In this document: positions 1 through 8,060 of the stretch, one piece after another
Position numbering within the stretch: position 1 is the first letter of the stretch
How the letters are laid out: each line of letters begins with the position of its first letter
The notes under the pieces: model-generated
Told to the model about the DNA's origin: nothing
The model's input: only the letters and a program-made list of their open reading frames with translations
The model's database searches: none
Position numbers and translations under genes: made by a program
Assembly (NCBI RefSeq): GCF_049671645.1
Contig: NZ_JBATVG010000024.1
Location: 158,311-222,310 of the forward strand
Length of the DNA stretch: 64,000 bases
Direction of reading: 5' to 3'
From: Castellaniella sp049671645
GTDB lineage: Bacteria > Pseudomonadota > Gammaproteobacteria > Burkholderiales > Burkholderiaceae_B

Positions 1-276
1 GATGGCCTGCGCGGCCGCGGCCTTGTCCATGGCCTTCTGATCGGCCGAGGCGAAGACATCGGCGGGGGCGCCTTCCACGATCTGGCGCAGCACCACGTCC
101 GATGCGCCAAAGGTGGTCAGCACCTTGGTGCCCGGATGGGCGGTTTCATACTGGGCGGCCAGGTCCTTGAACGCATTGGTCAGGCTGGCGGCGGCCGACA
201 CCAGCACTTCACCGGCCATGACCGGCGCCACCGCCCCGGACAGCACGCAGACAGCCAACAGACGACGCAATTGCAT
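1..276 (-). CDS. modA: Molybdate ABC transporter substrate-binding protein ModA, N-terminal part (runs off the window)
   Basis: Periplasmic molybdate-binding protein that would feed a ModBC transporter. Only the first 92 codons are inside the window. The start is an ATG at 276-274 preceded by AAGGAGTCTT, a near-consensus ribosome binding site. The product opens with a Sec signal peptide (MQLRRLLAVCVLSGAVAPVMA) followed by the ModA-type mature start (EVLVSAAASLTNAFKDLA), then the ASDVVLRQIVEGAPADVFASAD segment that holds oxyanion-binding residues in this family. A ModE-like palindrome lies 37 bp upstream. Molybdate supply fits an organism with anaerobic respiration, but no molybdoenzyme lies in this window. 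Confidence 0.88.
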   Translation of the reverse strand, partial: MQLRRLLAVCVLSGAVAPVMAGEVLVSAAASLTNAFKDLAAQYETAHPGTKVLTTFGASDVVLRQIVEGAPADVFASADQKAMDKAAAAQAI

Positions 277-312
277 GAAGACTCCTTCAGTCATAGAGAA
301 TGGATATCCGCT

Positions 313-340
313 ATCGTAATATATATAGGTATATTCCGCT
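313..340. promoter_or_regulatory. ModE-type operator upstream of modA
   Basis: ATCGTAATATA, six bases, then TATATTCCGCT. The right arm reversed and complemented is AGCGGAATATA, matching the left arm at 9 of 11 positions. Arrangement, spacer and sequence agree with the known ModE site form (ATCGNTATATA-N6-TATATNNCGAT). Its place between modA and xerD suggests molybdate-dependent repression of the mod operon. The modE gene is not in the window. Confidence 0.7.
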
Positions 341-499
341 ATTGCTATGCGGACGGTGGATTTGACGGGCCCGCCGCCAGTCTCGCCTCGCAGCCGCAGT
401 CGCCGGACGCCCGCCGCGCGGCGAGTAGAATGGAGCCTATTGCTCCAGGCGGCCGTTGCCCCATGGCCGCCGGTGTCCCGCGACCGAACTGCTCTGGAT

Positions 500-1405
500 A
501 TGGCCACCCAGCCTTCGCCTTTCCCCACCATCGATGCCTTTCTGGATGCCCTGTGGCTGGAAGACGGTCTGGCCGACAATACGTTGGCGGCCTATCGGCG
601 TGACCTGAGCGCCTTCGCCCGCTGGCTGCTGGGCGCCCAGGGGCGCCCGCCCGAATCCGCCCGCCAGGAAGACATCCAGGCATGGCTGGCCGCCCAATAC
701 CAGCAGACCAAGGCCAGCACGGCCAATCGCCGCCTGGCGGCGCTGAGGCGCTTCTACCTGTGGGCCCTGCGGCGCAATCTCTGCCACGAAGACCCCTGCC
801 TGGGCCTGCACAGCGCCCGTCAGCCCGCCCGCTTTCCCAAGACCCTGTCCGAAGCCCAGGTGGATGATCTGCTGCAGGCCCCGGATACGGAGACGACCCT
901 GGGCCTGCGCGACCGCGCCATGCTGGAAACCCTGTATGCGACGGGGCTGCGCGTCAGCGAACTGGTGCATCTGAATGTGCACGACACCAGCCTGAGCGAC
1001 GGCGTGGTGCGCGTGGTCATGGGCAAGGGCGCCAAGGACCGCCTGGTGCCGCTGGGCGACGAGGCGCTGTACTGGATCGAACGCCACTTGCGCGAAAGCC
1101 GGCCGGCGATTCTGGGCGCCCGCGCCTGCGACGCCCTGTTCGCCACCACGCGCGGCGCGGCCATGACGCGCCAGGCATTCTGGCTGCTGATCCGCAAATA
1201 TGCGCAACAGGCCGACATCCGGGTCCCCCTGTCGCCGCACGTGCTGCGCCACGCCTTCGCCACCCATCTGCTGAACCATGGCGCCGACCTGCGCGTCGTG
1301 CAAATGCTGCTGGGCCACGCCGATATCTCCACCACTCAGATCTACACCCACGTCGCCCGCGAACGGCTCAAGGCCCTGCACGCCCAGCACCACCCCCGGG
1401 CGTGA
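500..1405 (+). CDS. xerD: Site-specific tyrosine recombinase XerD
   Basis: Acts with XerC at the dif site to resolve chromosome dimers at the divisome. The 301-residue product has an N-terminal SAM-like core-binding domain (about residues 5-95) and a catalytic domain carrying R151, K176, H247, R250, H273 and the nucleophile Y282 (SPHVLRHAFATHLLNHGADL, LGHADISTTQIYTH). The NHGADLRVVQMLLGHADIS block is of XerD rather than XerC type. I chose the ATG at 500 because it gives the normal family length; an in-frame open stretch continues upstream without family-like sequence. ybaK follows after 30 bp on the same strand. Confidence 0.93.
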   Translation: MATQPSPFPTIDAFLDALWLEDGLADNTLAAYRRDLSAFARWLLGAQGRPPESARQEDIQAWLAAQYQQTKASTANRRLAALRRFYLWALRRNLCHEDPCLGLHSARQPARFPKTLSEAQVDDLLQAPDTETTLGLRDRAMLETLYATGLRVSELVHLNVHDTSLSDGVVRVVMGKGAKDRLVPLGDEALYWIERHLRESRPAILGARACDALFATTRGAAMTRQAFWLLIRKYAQQADIRVPLSPHVLRHAFATHLLNHGADLRVVQMLLGHADISTTQIYTHVARERLKALHAQHHPRA

Positions 1406-1435
1406 CGGCCCGTCCCACCGATCAGGCCTTCCCCT

Positions 1436-1945
1436 ATGTCCAAGACCAAGCACACCTCCGAGACCCCGGCCACGCATTGGCTGCGGCAACAAAAGATCAC
1501 GTTCGGCGAACACCCCTACGACTATGTCGATCATGGCGGCGCCCGCGAAGCCGCGCAGCAACTGGGCGTGCCGCTGCACCAGGTCGCCAAGACCCTGATC
1601 ATGGAAGACGAACACGGCCACCCGCTGGTGGTGCTGATGCACGGGGATTGCGAAGTCTCGACCAAGAATCTGGCCCGGCAGACCGGCGCCAAGAAGATCG
1701 CCCCCTGCACGCCCGACACGGCGCAGCGCAATTCCGGCTACCAGGTGGGCGGCACCTCGCCATTCGCCACCCGCAAGCGCATGCCGGTCTGGGTGGAAAA
1801 GACGCTGCTGGACTACGACACCGTCTACCTGAACGGCGGGCGGCGCGGCTACCTGATCAGCGTGGCGTCCGCTGTGCTGACGGGGGCGTTGGGCGCAAAG
1901 CCGGTGGAAGTGGCCCTGGGAGACGGCGCGGACCCCGCAGGGTGA
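1436..1945 (+). CDS. ybaK: Cys-tRNA(Pro)/Cys-tRNA(Cys) deacylase YbaK
   Basis: A trans-editing enzyme that hydrolyses Cys-tRNA(Pro) produced by mischarging prolyl-tRNA synthetase. The 169-residue product covers the whole YbaK/EbsC domain. The VAKTLIM segment carries the conserved lysine, and the GYQVGGTSPFATRKRMPVWVE block is the family signature. It lies 30 bp after xerD on the same strand, so co-transcription is likely, and ends just before a tRNA gene on the other strand. Confidence 0.93.
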   Translation: MSKTKHTSETPATHWLRQQKITFGEHPYDYVDHGGAREAAQQLGVPLHQVAKTLIMEDEHGHPLVVLMHGDCEVSTKNLARQTGAKKIAPCTPDTAQRNSGYQVGGTSPFATRKRMPVWVEKTLLDYDTVYLNGGRRGYLISVASAVLTGALGAKPVEVALGDGADPAG

Positions 1946-1973
1946 GCCACCGCCACGCGGCGGCGATGGAAAC

Positions 1974-2048
1974 TGGCGTCTCCTGCAGGAATCGAACCTG
2001 CAATCTTCCCTTAGGAGGGGAAAGTTATATCCATTTAACTAAGGAGAC
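1974..2048 (-). tRNA. tRNA-Arg (anticodon CCU)
   Basis: Read on the minus strand from 2048, the 75-nt sequence folds as a cloverleaf with CCA encoded. The acceptor arm GTCTCCT pairs with AGGAGAC, the anticodon loop CTCCTAA gives CCU, and the T arm is GCAGG-TTCGATT-CCTGC. It decodes the rare codon AGG. I searched for an integrase or a duplicated 3' end beside it and saw neither, so there is no sign of an inserted element here. Confidence 0.95.
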
Positions 2049-2189
2049 GAGGGCGGGCAGTGTGCGAACGCAACAGCCGGGGCGCCGGCAGTGCACAAGC
2101 GCACACAGCGACGCAAACAAGTAGTATAAAACACGCTTCCCGGCCACACCGACGCGGCGCCCGGTTTTTGTCTGATTCAGGCGGTTTTG

Positions 2190-3125
2190 ATGATCCGTCA
2201 GTATGTATCGCAACACGGCGCCGCCCCGACCGCCGCTACCCGGCCGCCCATCCGGACGCGCGGCCGTCGGTCTTCATCGGGTTTCCGGCGCATCCTGCTG
2301 GCCGGCTGCCTGGCCCTGGCGGGCGCGTGGCACAGTCCGGCATCCTACGCCCAGTCAGCCAGCGTCTACCTGGAAGACCTGACTTCGCCCGAACTGCGGG
2401 ACCGCATCGCAGCCGGCGCCACCACCATCCTGATTCCCGTCGGCGGCACGGAACAAAGCGGCCCGAACATCGCGCTGGGCAAGCACAACGCCCGCGCCCG
2501 CATCCTGGCGGGGCGCATCGCGCAAGCGCTGGGCAACACGATCGTCGCTCCCACGATCGCCTACGTTCCGGAAGGATCCATCACTCCGCCGGCCGCGCAC
2601 ATGCGCTTCGCCGGAACGATCTCGGTGCCCGAGCCGGTCTTCGAAGCCGTGCTGGAAGCCGCCGCCCGCAGCTTCAAGCAGCACGGGTTTCGCGACGTGT
2701 TCTTCCTGGGCGATCACGGCGGCTACCAACGCAATCTGGAAAAGGCGGCCGCGCAGTTGAACCGCGAATGGGCCAAAGATCCCGGCTGCCGCGCCCACGC
2801 CCTGCTCGACTATTACCGGATCACCCAGACTGCCTATGTCGATGCCCTGAAAAAACGCGGCTATTCGACCGCGGAAATCGGCACCCACGCGGGGCTGGCC
2901 GACACGTCTCTATCGCTGGCGCTGGACCCCTCGCAGGTCCGCTCATCCCTGCTGCCCCAAGGCGGCCGCTGGACGCCGCGCGACGGCGTGCACGGCGACC
3001 CGACCCGGGCCAGCGCCGAACTGGGCCGGATCGGCACGCGCCTGATCGTGGACACATCCGTGGCCGCCATCCGCAAGCAGCTCGCCCAGCACGCTTCTTC
3101 CCAAGGTCCCTCTGCACACAAATAG
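2190..3125 (+). CDS. Exported creatininase-family protein
   Basis: A 311-residue member of the creatininase/amidohydrolase superfamily with a long basic N-terminus and a hydrophobic stretch (about residues 34-54) ending at SYA-QS, which looks like a Sec signal. Most family members are cytoplasmic, so export is unusual. The fold motifs are present but altered: GGTEQSGPNIALGKHN (family GSTEQHGPHLPLGTD), GDHGGYQRN (family NGHGGN) and THAGLADTS (family HAGEAETS). The first glutamate (E88) and H176 are kept, while the usual His and Asp ligands read S90 and H99 and the Glu reads L236. Metal binding or catalysis may therefore differ. It is followed after 11 bp by an exported beta-propeller gene. Substrate unknown. 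A TTG directly precedes the chosen ATG. Confidence 0.72.
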   Translation: MIRQYVSQHGAAPTAATRPPIRTRGRRSSSGFRRILLAGCLALAGAWHSPASYAQSASVYLEDLTSPELRDRIAAGATTILIPVGGTEQSGPNIALGKHNARARILAGRIAQALGNTIVAPTIAYVPEGSITPPAAHMRFAGTISVPEPVFEAVLEAAARSFKQHGFRDVFFLGDHGGYQRNLEKAAAQLNREWAKDPGCRAHALLDYYRITQTAYVDALKKRGYSTAEIGTHAGLADTSLSLALDPSQVRSSLLPQGGRWTPRDGVHGDPTRASAELGRIGTRLIVDTSVAAIRKQLAQHASSQGPSAHK

Positions 3126-3136
3126 GGAGTTTCATC

Positions 3137-4393
3137 GTGGTATCGAAAATGTCATTCGGCCTGTACGCGGCCTGGTCGACCGCTGCGGCGCTGTCCGTCG
3201 GCATCCCCGCCGTCCAGGCGGCCGGCCCGACGGCGGCCGCGCCGACAGCCATCCAGACCGTTCCCGGCATGCCGCCCGTGGTCGACCCGCGCAATGTCTA
3301 CAGCGAAATCGGCGCCGGCCACCTGAGCCCCGCCGTCCGGAAGGACCTGCCGCGCGTCTACGTGCCCAACCTGCGATCCAATGACGTCTCGGTCATCGAT
3401 CCGGATACGCTGAAAGTGGTGGATACCTTCAAGGTCGGCAAAAGCCCGCAGCACGTCGTGCCGTCGTGGGACCTGCGCACCCTGTGGGTGGCCAACAATG
3501 CGGAACGCACCCATGACGGCAGTCTGACGCCCATCGACCCGCTGACCGGAAAACCGGGGAAATCGGTGCCCGTCGACGACCCCTACAACATGTACTTCAC
3601 CCCGGACGGCAAGTCGGCCATCGTCGTGGCCGAAGCCCGCAAGCGCCTGGATTTCCGCGATCCGCACACCATGGCGATGCAGTATTCCATCGACGTGCCG
3701 CAGTGCGGCGGCCTGAACCACGCGGATTTTTCCATCGACGGGCGCTATGCGCTGTTCACCTGCGAATTCGACGGCAGCGTGGCCAAGATCGACATGGTGA
3801 ATCACACGGTGCTGGGCTACCTGCCGCTGCCCTTGCCGATGACGCATGCGCAGGACGCCATGCGGGCGGAGGGAAAATCCGCCAAGAAAATGAAGATGCC
3901 TAAAAAAGGCATGCCGCAAGACGTGCGTATCTCGCCGGACGGCAAGCGTTTCTACATCGCCGACATGATGGCCGATGGCGTCTTCGTCGTCGACGGGGAC
4001 GTCTTCAAGCAGATCGGCTTCATCCCGGTCGGGCTGGGCACCCATGGCCTGTATCCCAGCCGGGACGGCAAATCCCTGTACATCACCAGCCGGGGCACCC
4101 ACCAGATCCACGGCAAGCCCAAGGGCAAGGGCAGCGTCGCCGTCCTGGACTTCGCCACCGGAAAAATCGTGGCGGACTGGCCGATCCCCGGCGGCGGCAG
4201 CCCCGACATGGGCAACGTCAGCGCCGACGGCAAGTGGCTGTGGCTGTCGGGCCGGTTCGACGACGTGGTCTACCGCATCGACACCAAGACCGGAGCCGTC
4301 CGGCAGATCAAGGTCGGCCAGGAACCCCATGGCCTGACCGTCTGGCCGCAGCCGGGCCGCTATTCTCTGGGCCACACGGGCAATCTGCGCTAG
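3137..4393 (+). CDS. Exported YVTN-type beta-propeller protein
   Basis: The 418-residue product begins with a signal peptide (AAWSTAAALSVGIPAVQAAG) and then repeats of about 40 residues typical of YVTN/YncE seven-bladed propellers: RVYVPNLRSNDVSVID, TLWVANNAERTHDG, ISPDGKRFYIADM, GKSLYITSRG, SADGKWLWLSGRFDDVVYRID. A lysine- and methionine-rich insert (KSAKKMKMPKKGMPQ) sits in the middle. I chose GTG at 3137 because AGGGAG lies 9 bp upstream; an ATG four codons later is too far from it. It probably forms an operon with the creatininase-like gene, so both would act in the periplasm. No enzymatic motif is visible. Its TAG overlaps the opposing lapD stop in a CTAG. Confidence 0.78.
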   Translation: MVSKMSFGLYAAWSTAAALSVGIPAVQAAGPTAAAPTAIQTVPGMPPVVDPRNVYSEIGAGHLSPAVRKDLPRVYVPNLRSNDVSVIDPDTLKVVDTFKVGKSPQHVVPSWDLRTLWVANNAERTHDGSLTPIDPLTGKPGKSVPVDDPYNMYFTPDGKSAIVVAEARKRLDFRDPHTMAMQYSIDVPQCGGLNHADFSIDGRYALFTCEFDGSVAKIDMVNHTVLGYLPLPLPMTHAQDAMRAEGKSAKKMKMPKKGMPQDVRISPDGKRFYIADMMADGVFVVDGDVFKQIGFIPVGLGTHGLYPSRDGKSLYITSRGTHQIHGKPKGKGSVAVLDFATGKIVADWPIPGGGSPDMGNVSADGKWLWLSGRFDDVVYRIDTKTGAVRQIKVGQEPHGLTVWPQPGRYSLGHTGNLR

Positions 4394-6294
4394 CTGAGCG
4401 CCGCGCCCAGGTCGACTTTCACGCCGATTTCCTGGGCGGTTGCCTGAACCGCCACCAGCAGGCACCGCGCACCCGGACTATCCGCCTGCGCGGCGATCAA
4501 GGCCCCCGACACCCGCACGTAATCCGGCCGCAGTTCGTGCAGATACAGCAGGGCGTCGGGTTGCTCGGCAAAGCGCCGCAGCCCCAGCCGCACGCCATGT
4601 TCCCGCAGCATCTCGGCGAACTTCATGATCTGCCCCCGATACGAGACCAGGCCATAGGAATCCAGTTCGACCAGCAAGCTGGCCGCCTGGTCCGGCCGCC
4701 CCGTCAGGCGGGCGGCGATCTCGGCCCGGAAATCATCCTGCAAGATGGAAGCCAGGGACATGCGCAGCGTCAGATCGCCGGGGTGCGTCGCCAGCCAGTT
4801 CAAGCCCAGATTGACGGCCTGCGCATCGCAGGCGGCCGACAGGCCCAGGCGCACGGCGGGCGGCATGAACAGATACCCCGACAGCGGCTCCGAAGCGCCG
4901 GGTTCCTGCAGCAGCAAGGTCCCCATCATGCAATCCGTCCCGGTCACGGAGGACTCGTCGCGCTGCAGCGCCAGGGAAAACCAGCCTTCGTCCAGCGCAT
5001 TGCGCAGCAGGCTGCGCCAGGCCTGCTCGCCCCCGACCCGGCCGGCGGCGTCCTTGTGCATGTCCTGATCGGGCAGGTATTCGACCTCGTTGCTGCCGGC
5101 GCTTTCCGCGCGCATCAGCGCTTCGTCCAGACGGACCAGCACGTCGGAAAGATCCTCGCCGGGCTCGTAGTCCGTCAGGACCATGCGCCAGCGGCACAAG
5201 CCCGCCTGGCCCAGCTGGATGCGCTGCGCCTGCAGGATGTCGGCCACCGCCTTGGCTACCCGGACCGCTACCGGCCCGGGCATCATCGGCAGGACAAAGG
5301 CGAAGTCCGAGCCATTGAGCCGCGCCAGCCAGGCCTGGGGCCCGATCCGGACATGCAGCAATTCCAGCACCAGATGCCCGACGTTGCGCAGCCACTGATC
5401 CACCACCACGCGGCTCATGGATTGGTTCACGGCCTGCAGATCGCACTGGCGAAACAGCATGACATGGCCGCTGCTGCCGTTCTGGCTGGCGGGCTGCTCC
5501 AGCAGGCGCCGCAGTTCATTGATGAAATACTTGCGGTTGGCCAACCCGGTCACCGAGTCCTGGTTCAACTCCAATTGCAGGGACTCGATCCGGGCCTCGC
5601 GCTCGGTGACGGTCGCCCGGACCTGCTCATGCGTGCGCACGATGGCCTGCGAGACTTCCTGGAGCTCGACGATGCCGGGGTGGCGCACCGGCGGCAGATC
5701 CGCCGTGCCGTCTCCTTCGGCCAAGGCGCGCACCCGCGTCATGACGTCGTCATGCAGGGCGCGGCGCAACCAGCGCATCAGCAGCCAGATGAACAGGCCC
5801 CACAGGATCCCCGCCCCCACGGTCAGGGCCACGATGCGCTCCGTGCTGGTCCACAGGGCGTCGCGCGCATAGGCGTCGTTGGCCTGCAGGCGCACCACGC
5901 CCAGCTGCGACCAGCCGTTCGTCACCTGGCGCTGGGCCTCGTGGCGCTGCAGCGGCAGCAGATGGCTGAACCAGTCCGGCGCCTGCACGCGTTCGTCCTG
6001 CCCGTCGCCGATCTCCCGCCGGATCAGGATCCGCCCGGTCGGATCCAGGAATTCCACCACCCGGAACTGGCCGCTGTCGAACAGCACGGAAATCAGCAAT
6101 TCCCGCACGGTGGGGTCCTGGTTGGACGGCTGCGACAAGGTGAGCGCCAGGGACGTGGCCGTGGAATCGCTTTGCGCCTGCAGCTGGGCGTCCAGGTACT
6201 GGCGGGCCGAGCCGATGCTGAATATCGTCGCCCCGACCAGGATCACCAGGATCGCAAGCGTCACACTCAACAGCAATTGTCTTAACAAGGACAT
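4390..6294 (-). CDS. lapD: LapD-type cyclic-di-GMP receptor controlling adhesin proteolysis
   Basis: Inner-membrane protein that binds c-di-GMP inside the cell and then sequesters the periplasmic protease LapG, keeping a giant adhesin on the surface. The 634 residues show membrane helix 1 (about 7-27), a periplasmic domain with the NGW loop (W128; a tryptophan in this loop docks into LapG in Pseudomonas), membrane helix 2 (153-173), a HAMP region, a degenerate GGDEF domain (NGSDF at 327-331) and a degenerate C-terminal EAL domain. Loss of both catalytic motifs is normal for LapD. ATG at 6294 follows AAGGA. lapG lies 20 bp upstream on the same strand. Confidence 0.88.
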   Translation of the reverse strand: MSLLRQLLLSVTLAILVILVGATIFSIGSARQYLDAQLQAQSDSTATSLALTLSQPSNQDPTVRELLISVLFDSGQFRVVEFLDPTGRILIRREIGDGQDERVQAPDWFSHLLPLQRHEAQRQVTNGWSQLGVVRLQANDAYARDALWTSTERIVALTVGAGILWGLFIWLLMRWLRRALHDDVMTRVRALAEGDGTADLPPVRHPGIVELQEVSQAIVRTHEQVRATVTEREARIESLQLELNQDSVTGLANRKYFINELRRLLEQPASQNGSSGHVMLFRQCDLQAVNQSMSRVVVDQWLRNVGHLVLELLHVRIGPQAWLARLNGSDFAFVLPMMPGPVAVRVAKAVADILQAQRIQLGQAGLCRWRMVLTDYEPGEDLSDVLVRLDEALMRAESAGSNEVEYLPDQDMHKDAAGRVGGEQAWRSLLRNALDEGWFSLALQRDESSVTGTDCMMGTLLLQEPGASEPLSGYLFMPPAVRLGLSAACDAQAVNLGLNWLATHPGDLTLRMSLASILQDDFRAEIAARLTGRPDQAASLLVELDSYGLVSYRGQIMKFAEMLREHGVRLGLRRFAEQPDALLYLHELRPDYVRVSGALIAAQADSPGARCLLVAVQATAQEIGVKVDLGAALS

Positions 6295-6314
6295 GACATT
6301 CCTTTTCTACGGAA

Positions 6315-6998
6315 TCAGGGTTGAAAGCCTTCGGCCCGCATCTTGCCGAGCAGGTCGCGCCAGCGCCCGATCTGGTCAACCGACCGCCGGCCGCCGCCCG
6401 GCACATAGACCCCCTCGGCATTGAAGCTGAACACGGGCGTCAGATCCGGGCGTAAATGCGCGGGCTGGATACGGTCGATCAGGCTGTCGAGCACCAGGGG
6501 TTCGGCCTGCGGCGTGGGATAGTAGCCCAGCACCATATGCGCGATGCTCTGGCTGCCGATCTGGGCCCGCACGTAGACCAGGCGCAATTTCTCGGGCGGC
6601 ACCCCCAGGCGCAACAGAGAAAAATATTTGCCAATGACATAATCTTCACAGTCCCCCGCCCCCTTCGCCAAGGATTCCAACGGCGTGGCCCAGTAGTCGG
6701 TCTTGCCCCAGATGGTGATGTCTTCCCCGCCGATCAGGGCTTGATTCCAGAACGCATTGGTCTGCCGCAATTTTTCCTGCTCGTCGCCGCCCGCCGCCTG
6801 GCTCAGCATGGCTTGCCAGGCATTCACCGCCCGCTCGGCCTTGGCGCCATAGTGCTGGCGGGCATAGGCCGCCAGGTGCGACGGGTCGAACGTCAGGGCT
6901 GGCGCCGACCCCCAGGCCAGAGCCAGTCCCCAGACCAGGACAGTCAGCCCCTGCAGCAGGCCCCTCATCCTGGCAGAAGCCTGCCGACGATCATGCAT
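6315..6998 (-). CDS. lapG: LapG-type periplasmic cysteine protease (adhesin-releasing)
   Basis: Bacterial transglutaminase-like cysteine proteinase that cuts the N-terminus of a LapA-type adhesin unless held by LapD. The catalytic triad is C117 (GDCEDY), H154 (AHMVLGYY) and D171 (LDSL). Their spacing of 37 and 17 residues equals that in the characterised Pseudomonas LapG (C135, H172, D189). The acidic pair around the Cys matches the calcium site. A signal peptide covers about residues 13-35. The ATG at 6998 has no clear ribosome binding site; M11 at 6968 is an alternative start just before the signal. It is followed by lapD. Confidence 0.9.
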   Translation of the reverse strand: MHDRRQASARMRGLLQGLTVLVWGLALAWGSAPALTFDPSHLAAYARQHYGAKAERAVNAWQAMLSQAAGGDEQEKLRQTNAFWNQALIGGEDITIWGKTDYWATPLESLAKGAGDCEDYVIGKYFSLLRLGVPPEKLRLVYVRAQIGSQSIAHMVLGYYPTPQAEPLVLDSLIDRIQPAHLRPDLTPVFSFNAEGVYVPGGGRRSVDQIGRWRDLLGKMRAEGFQP

Positions 6999-7177
6999 TC
7001 ATGAATTTTGATACAAAACCTGACCTACAGGAAGAGGACCGGGAAAACGACGCTGGTTCTTCGGAAAAGACGATAGTAACGGCCCGGACCGGGAACGCCT
7101 ATTGGCGGGAAAGACAGGCTGGAGTCCATGCGCTCCCTGCCGATGAACGGGCGGGCACCCGCCGGCACCGGGCCGCA

Positions 7178-7558
7178 TCATGCGCAGCGTTCGGAGATCT
7201 CGATCAGATTCAAGTCGGGGTCGCGTAGATAGATGGACCGGATCGGGAAATTCGCGCCTGTGCGGCGCACCGGACCTTCGATGATGTCGGCGCCCTTGGC
7301 CTGCAAGCTCGCAATGACGGCATCCAGCGGCCCGGAGGCGATGAAACACAGGTCCAGCGCCCCAGGCACCGGCAGGTGCGCCTTGGGCTCGAATTCGCGA
7401 CCCTTGACGTGCAGGTTGATCTTCTGCGCTCCGAACTTGAAGGCCTTGCGGCCCTGTCCGAAGGTTTCCAGCGTCATCCCCAGCAGCCCGACGTAGAAAT
7501 CCACGCAGGCCTGCTCGTTGGCCGTGGTCAGGACCAGGTGGTCGAGATGATCGATCAT
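7178..7558 (-). CDS. VOC (glyoxalase/dioxygenase fold) family protein
   Basis: A single-domain vicinal oxygen chelate protein of 126 residues with paired beta-alpha-beta-beta-beta modules. The first strand reads LDHLVLTT with the expected metal histidine, and the last conserved strand DPDLNLIEISE supplies the glutamate. It resembles the STM3117/YaeR-like branch, whose substrate is unknown. The ATG at 7558 follows AAAAGGAGTCAAC, a strong ribosome binding site. arsC lies 66 bp upstream on the same strand and the two may be co-transcribed. The 179 bp between this gene and lapG hold no gene I can support. Confidence 0.82.
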   Translation of the reverse strand: MIDHLDHLVLTTANEQACVDFYVGLLGMTLETFGQGRKAFKFGAQKINLHVKGREFEPKAHLPVPGALDLCFIASGPLDAVIASLQAKGADIIEGPVRRTGANFPIRSIYLRDPDLNLIEISERCA

Positions 7559-7624
7559 GTTGACTCCTTTTCGTGTCTGGTCGGCGCCGCCCGCCGAGGG
7601 ATCGCCGACATGGCCGGGTCCGCG

Positions 7625-7984
7625 CTAAGGCCGGGGCAGAAGGTCCAGGACCGTCTCGGAAGGCCGGCACAGGCGAGCGCCCATCGGGGTGACGACGATG
7701 GGGCGATTGATGAGGATCGGGTGCTGGAGCATGAAATCGATCAGTTGCTCATCGGTCCATTTCGGGTCCGACAGCCCCAGTTCCTCGTACGGAGAGCCCT
7801 TCTGCCGCAACACGTCGCGCGCGGACACCCCCATCGCAGCGATCAGGCGCCGCAAGGTCTCGCGATCCGGCGGCGTCTTCAGATATTCGATGACAGCGGG
7901 CTCTTCGCCGCTTTGCCGAATCAGGTCCAGCACCTTGCGCGACGTGCCGCAGGCGGGGTTGTGGTAGATGGTGATCGAATTCAT
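7625..7984 (-). CDS. arsC: Arsenate reductase (glutaredoxin-coupled), ArsC family
   Basis: Reduces arsenate to arsenite using glutathione and glutaredoxin. The 119-residue product has the catalytic C12 in NPACGTSR and the three conserved arginines of the R773 ArsC type (LRQKG, INRPIV, ARLCRP). The ATG follows AGAGGCATTGC. No arsR, arsB or acr3 lies nearby, so this is a stand-alone arsC rather than an ars operon, and its physiological substrate could also be a related YffB-type thiol target. Confidence 0.88.
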   Translation of the reverse strand: MNSITIYHNPACGTSRKVLDLIRQSGEEPAVIEYLKTPPDRETLRRLIAAMGVSARDVLRQKGSPYEELGLSDPKWTDEQLIDFMLQHPILINRPIVVTPMGARLCRPSETVLDLLPRP

Positions 7985-8060
7985 GCAATGCCTCTTGATG
8001 CAAGATTGAAACGTCGGCGAACGCCGGCGGACGACGCCGGACCCATCGCCGATCCGGGGT

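Noticed and set aside
1974..2048. tRNA-Arg as attachment site of an integrated element
   Set aside because: No integrase, no direct repeat of the tRNA 3' end and no change in gene character were seen next to it; xerD is a normal housekeeping gene.
2060..4393. A 777-codon open frame that includes the beta-propeller
   Set aside because: The first 359 codons are out-of-frame sequence of the tRNA flank and the creatininase-like gene. The real propeller gene begins at the GTG at 3137 with a ribosome binding site and signal peptide.
7001..7228. A 75-codon plus-strand ORF between lapG and the VOC gene
   Set aside because: It overlaps the VOC gene antisense, has no ribosome binding site and no recognisable sequence.
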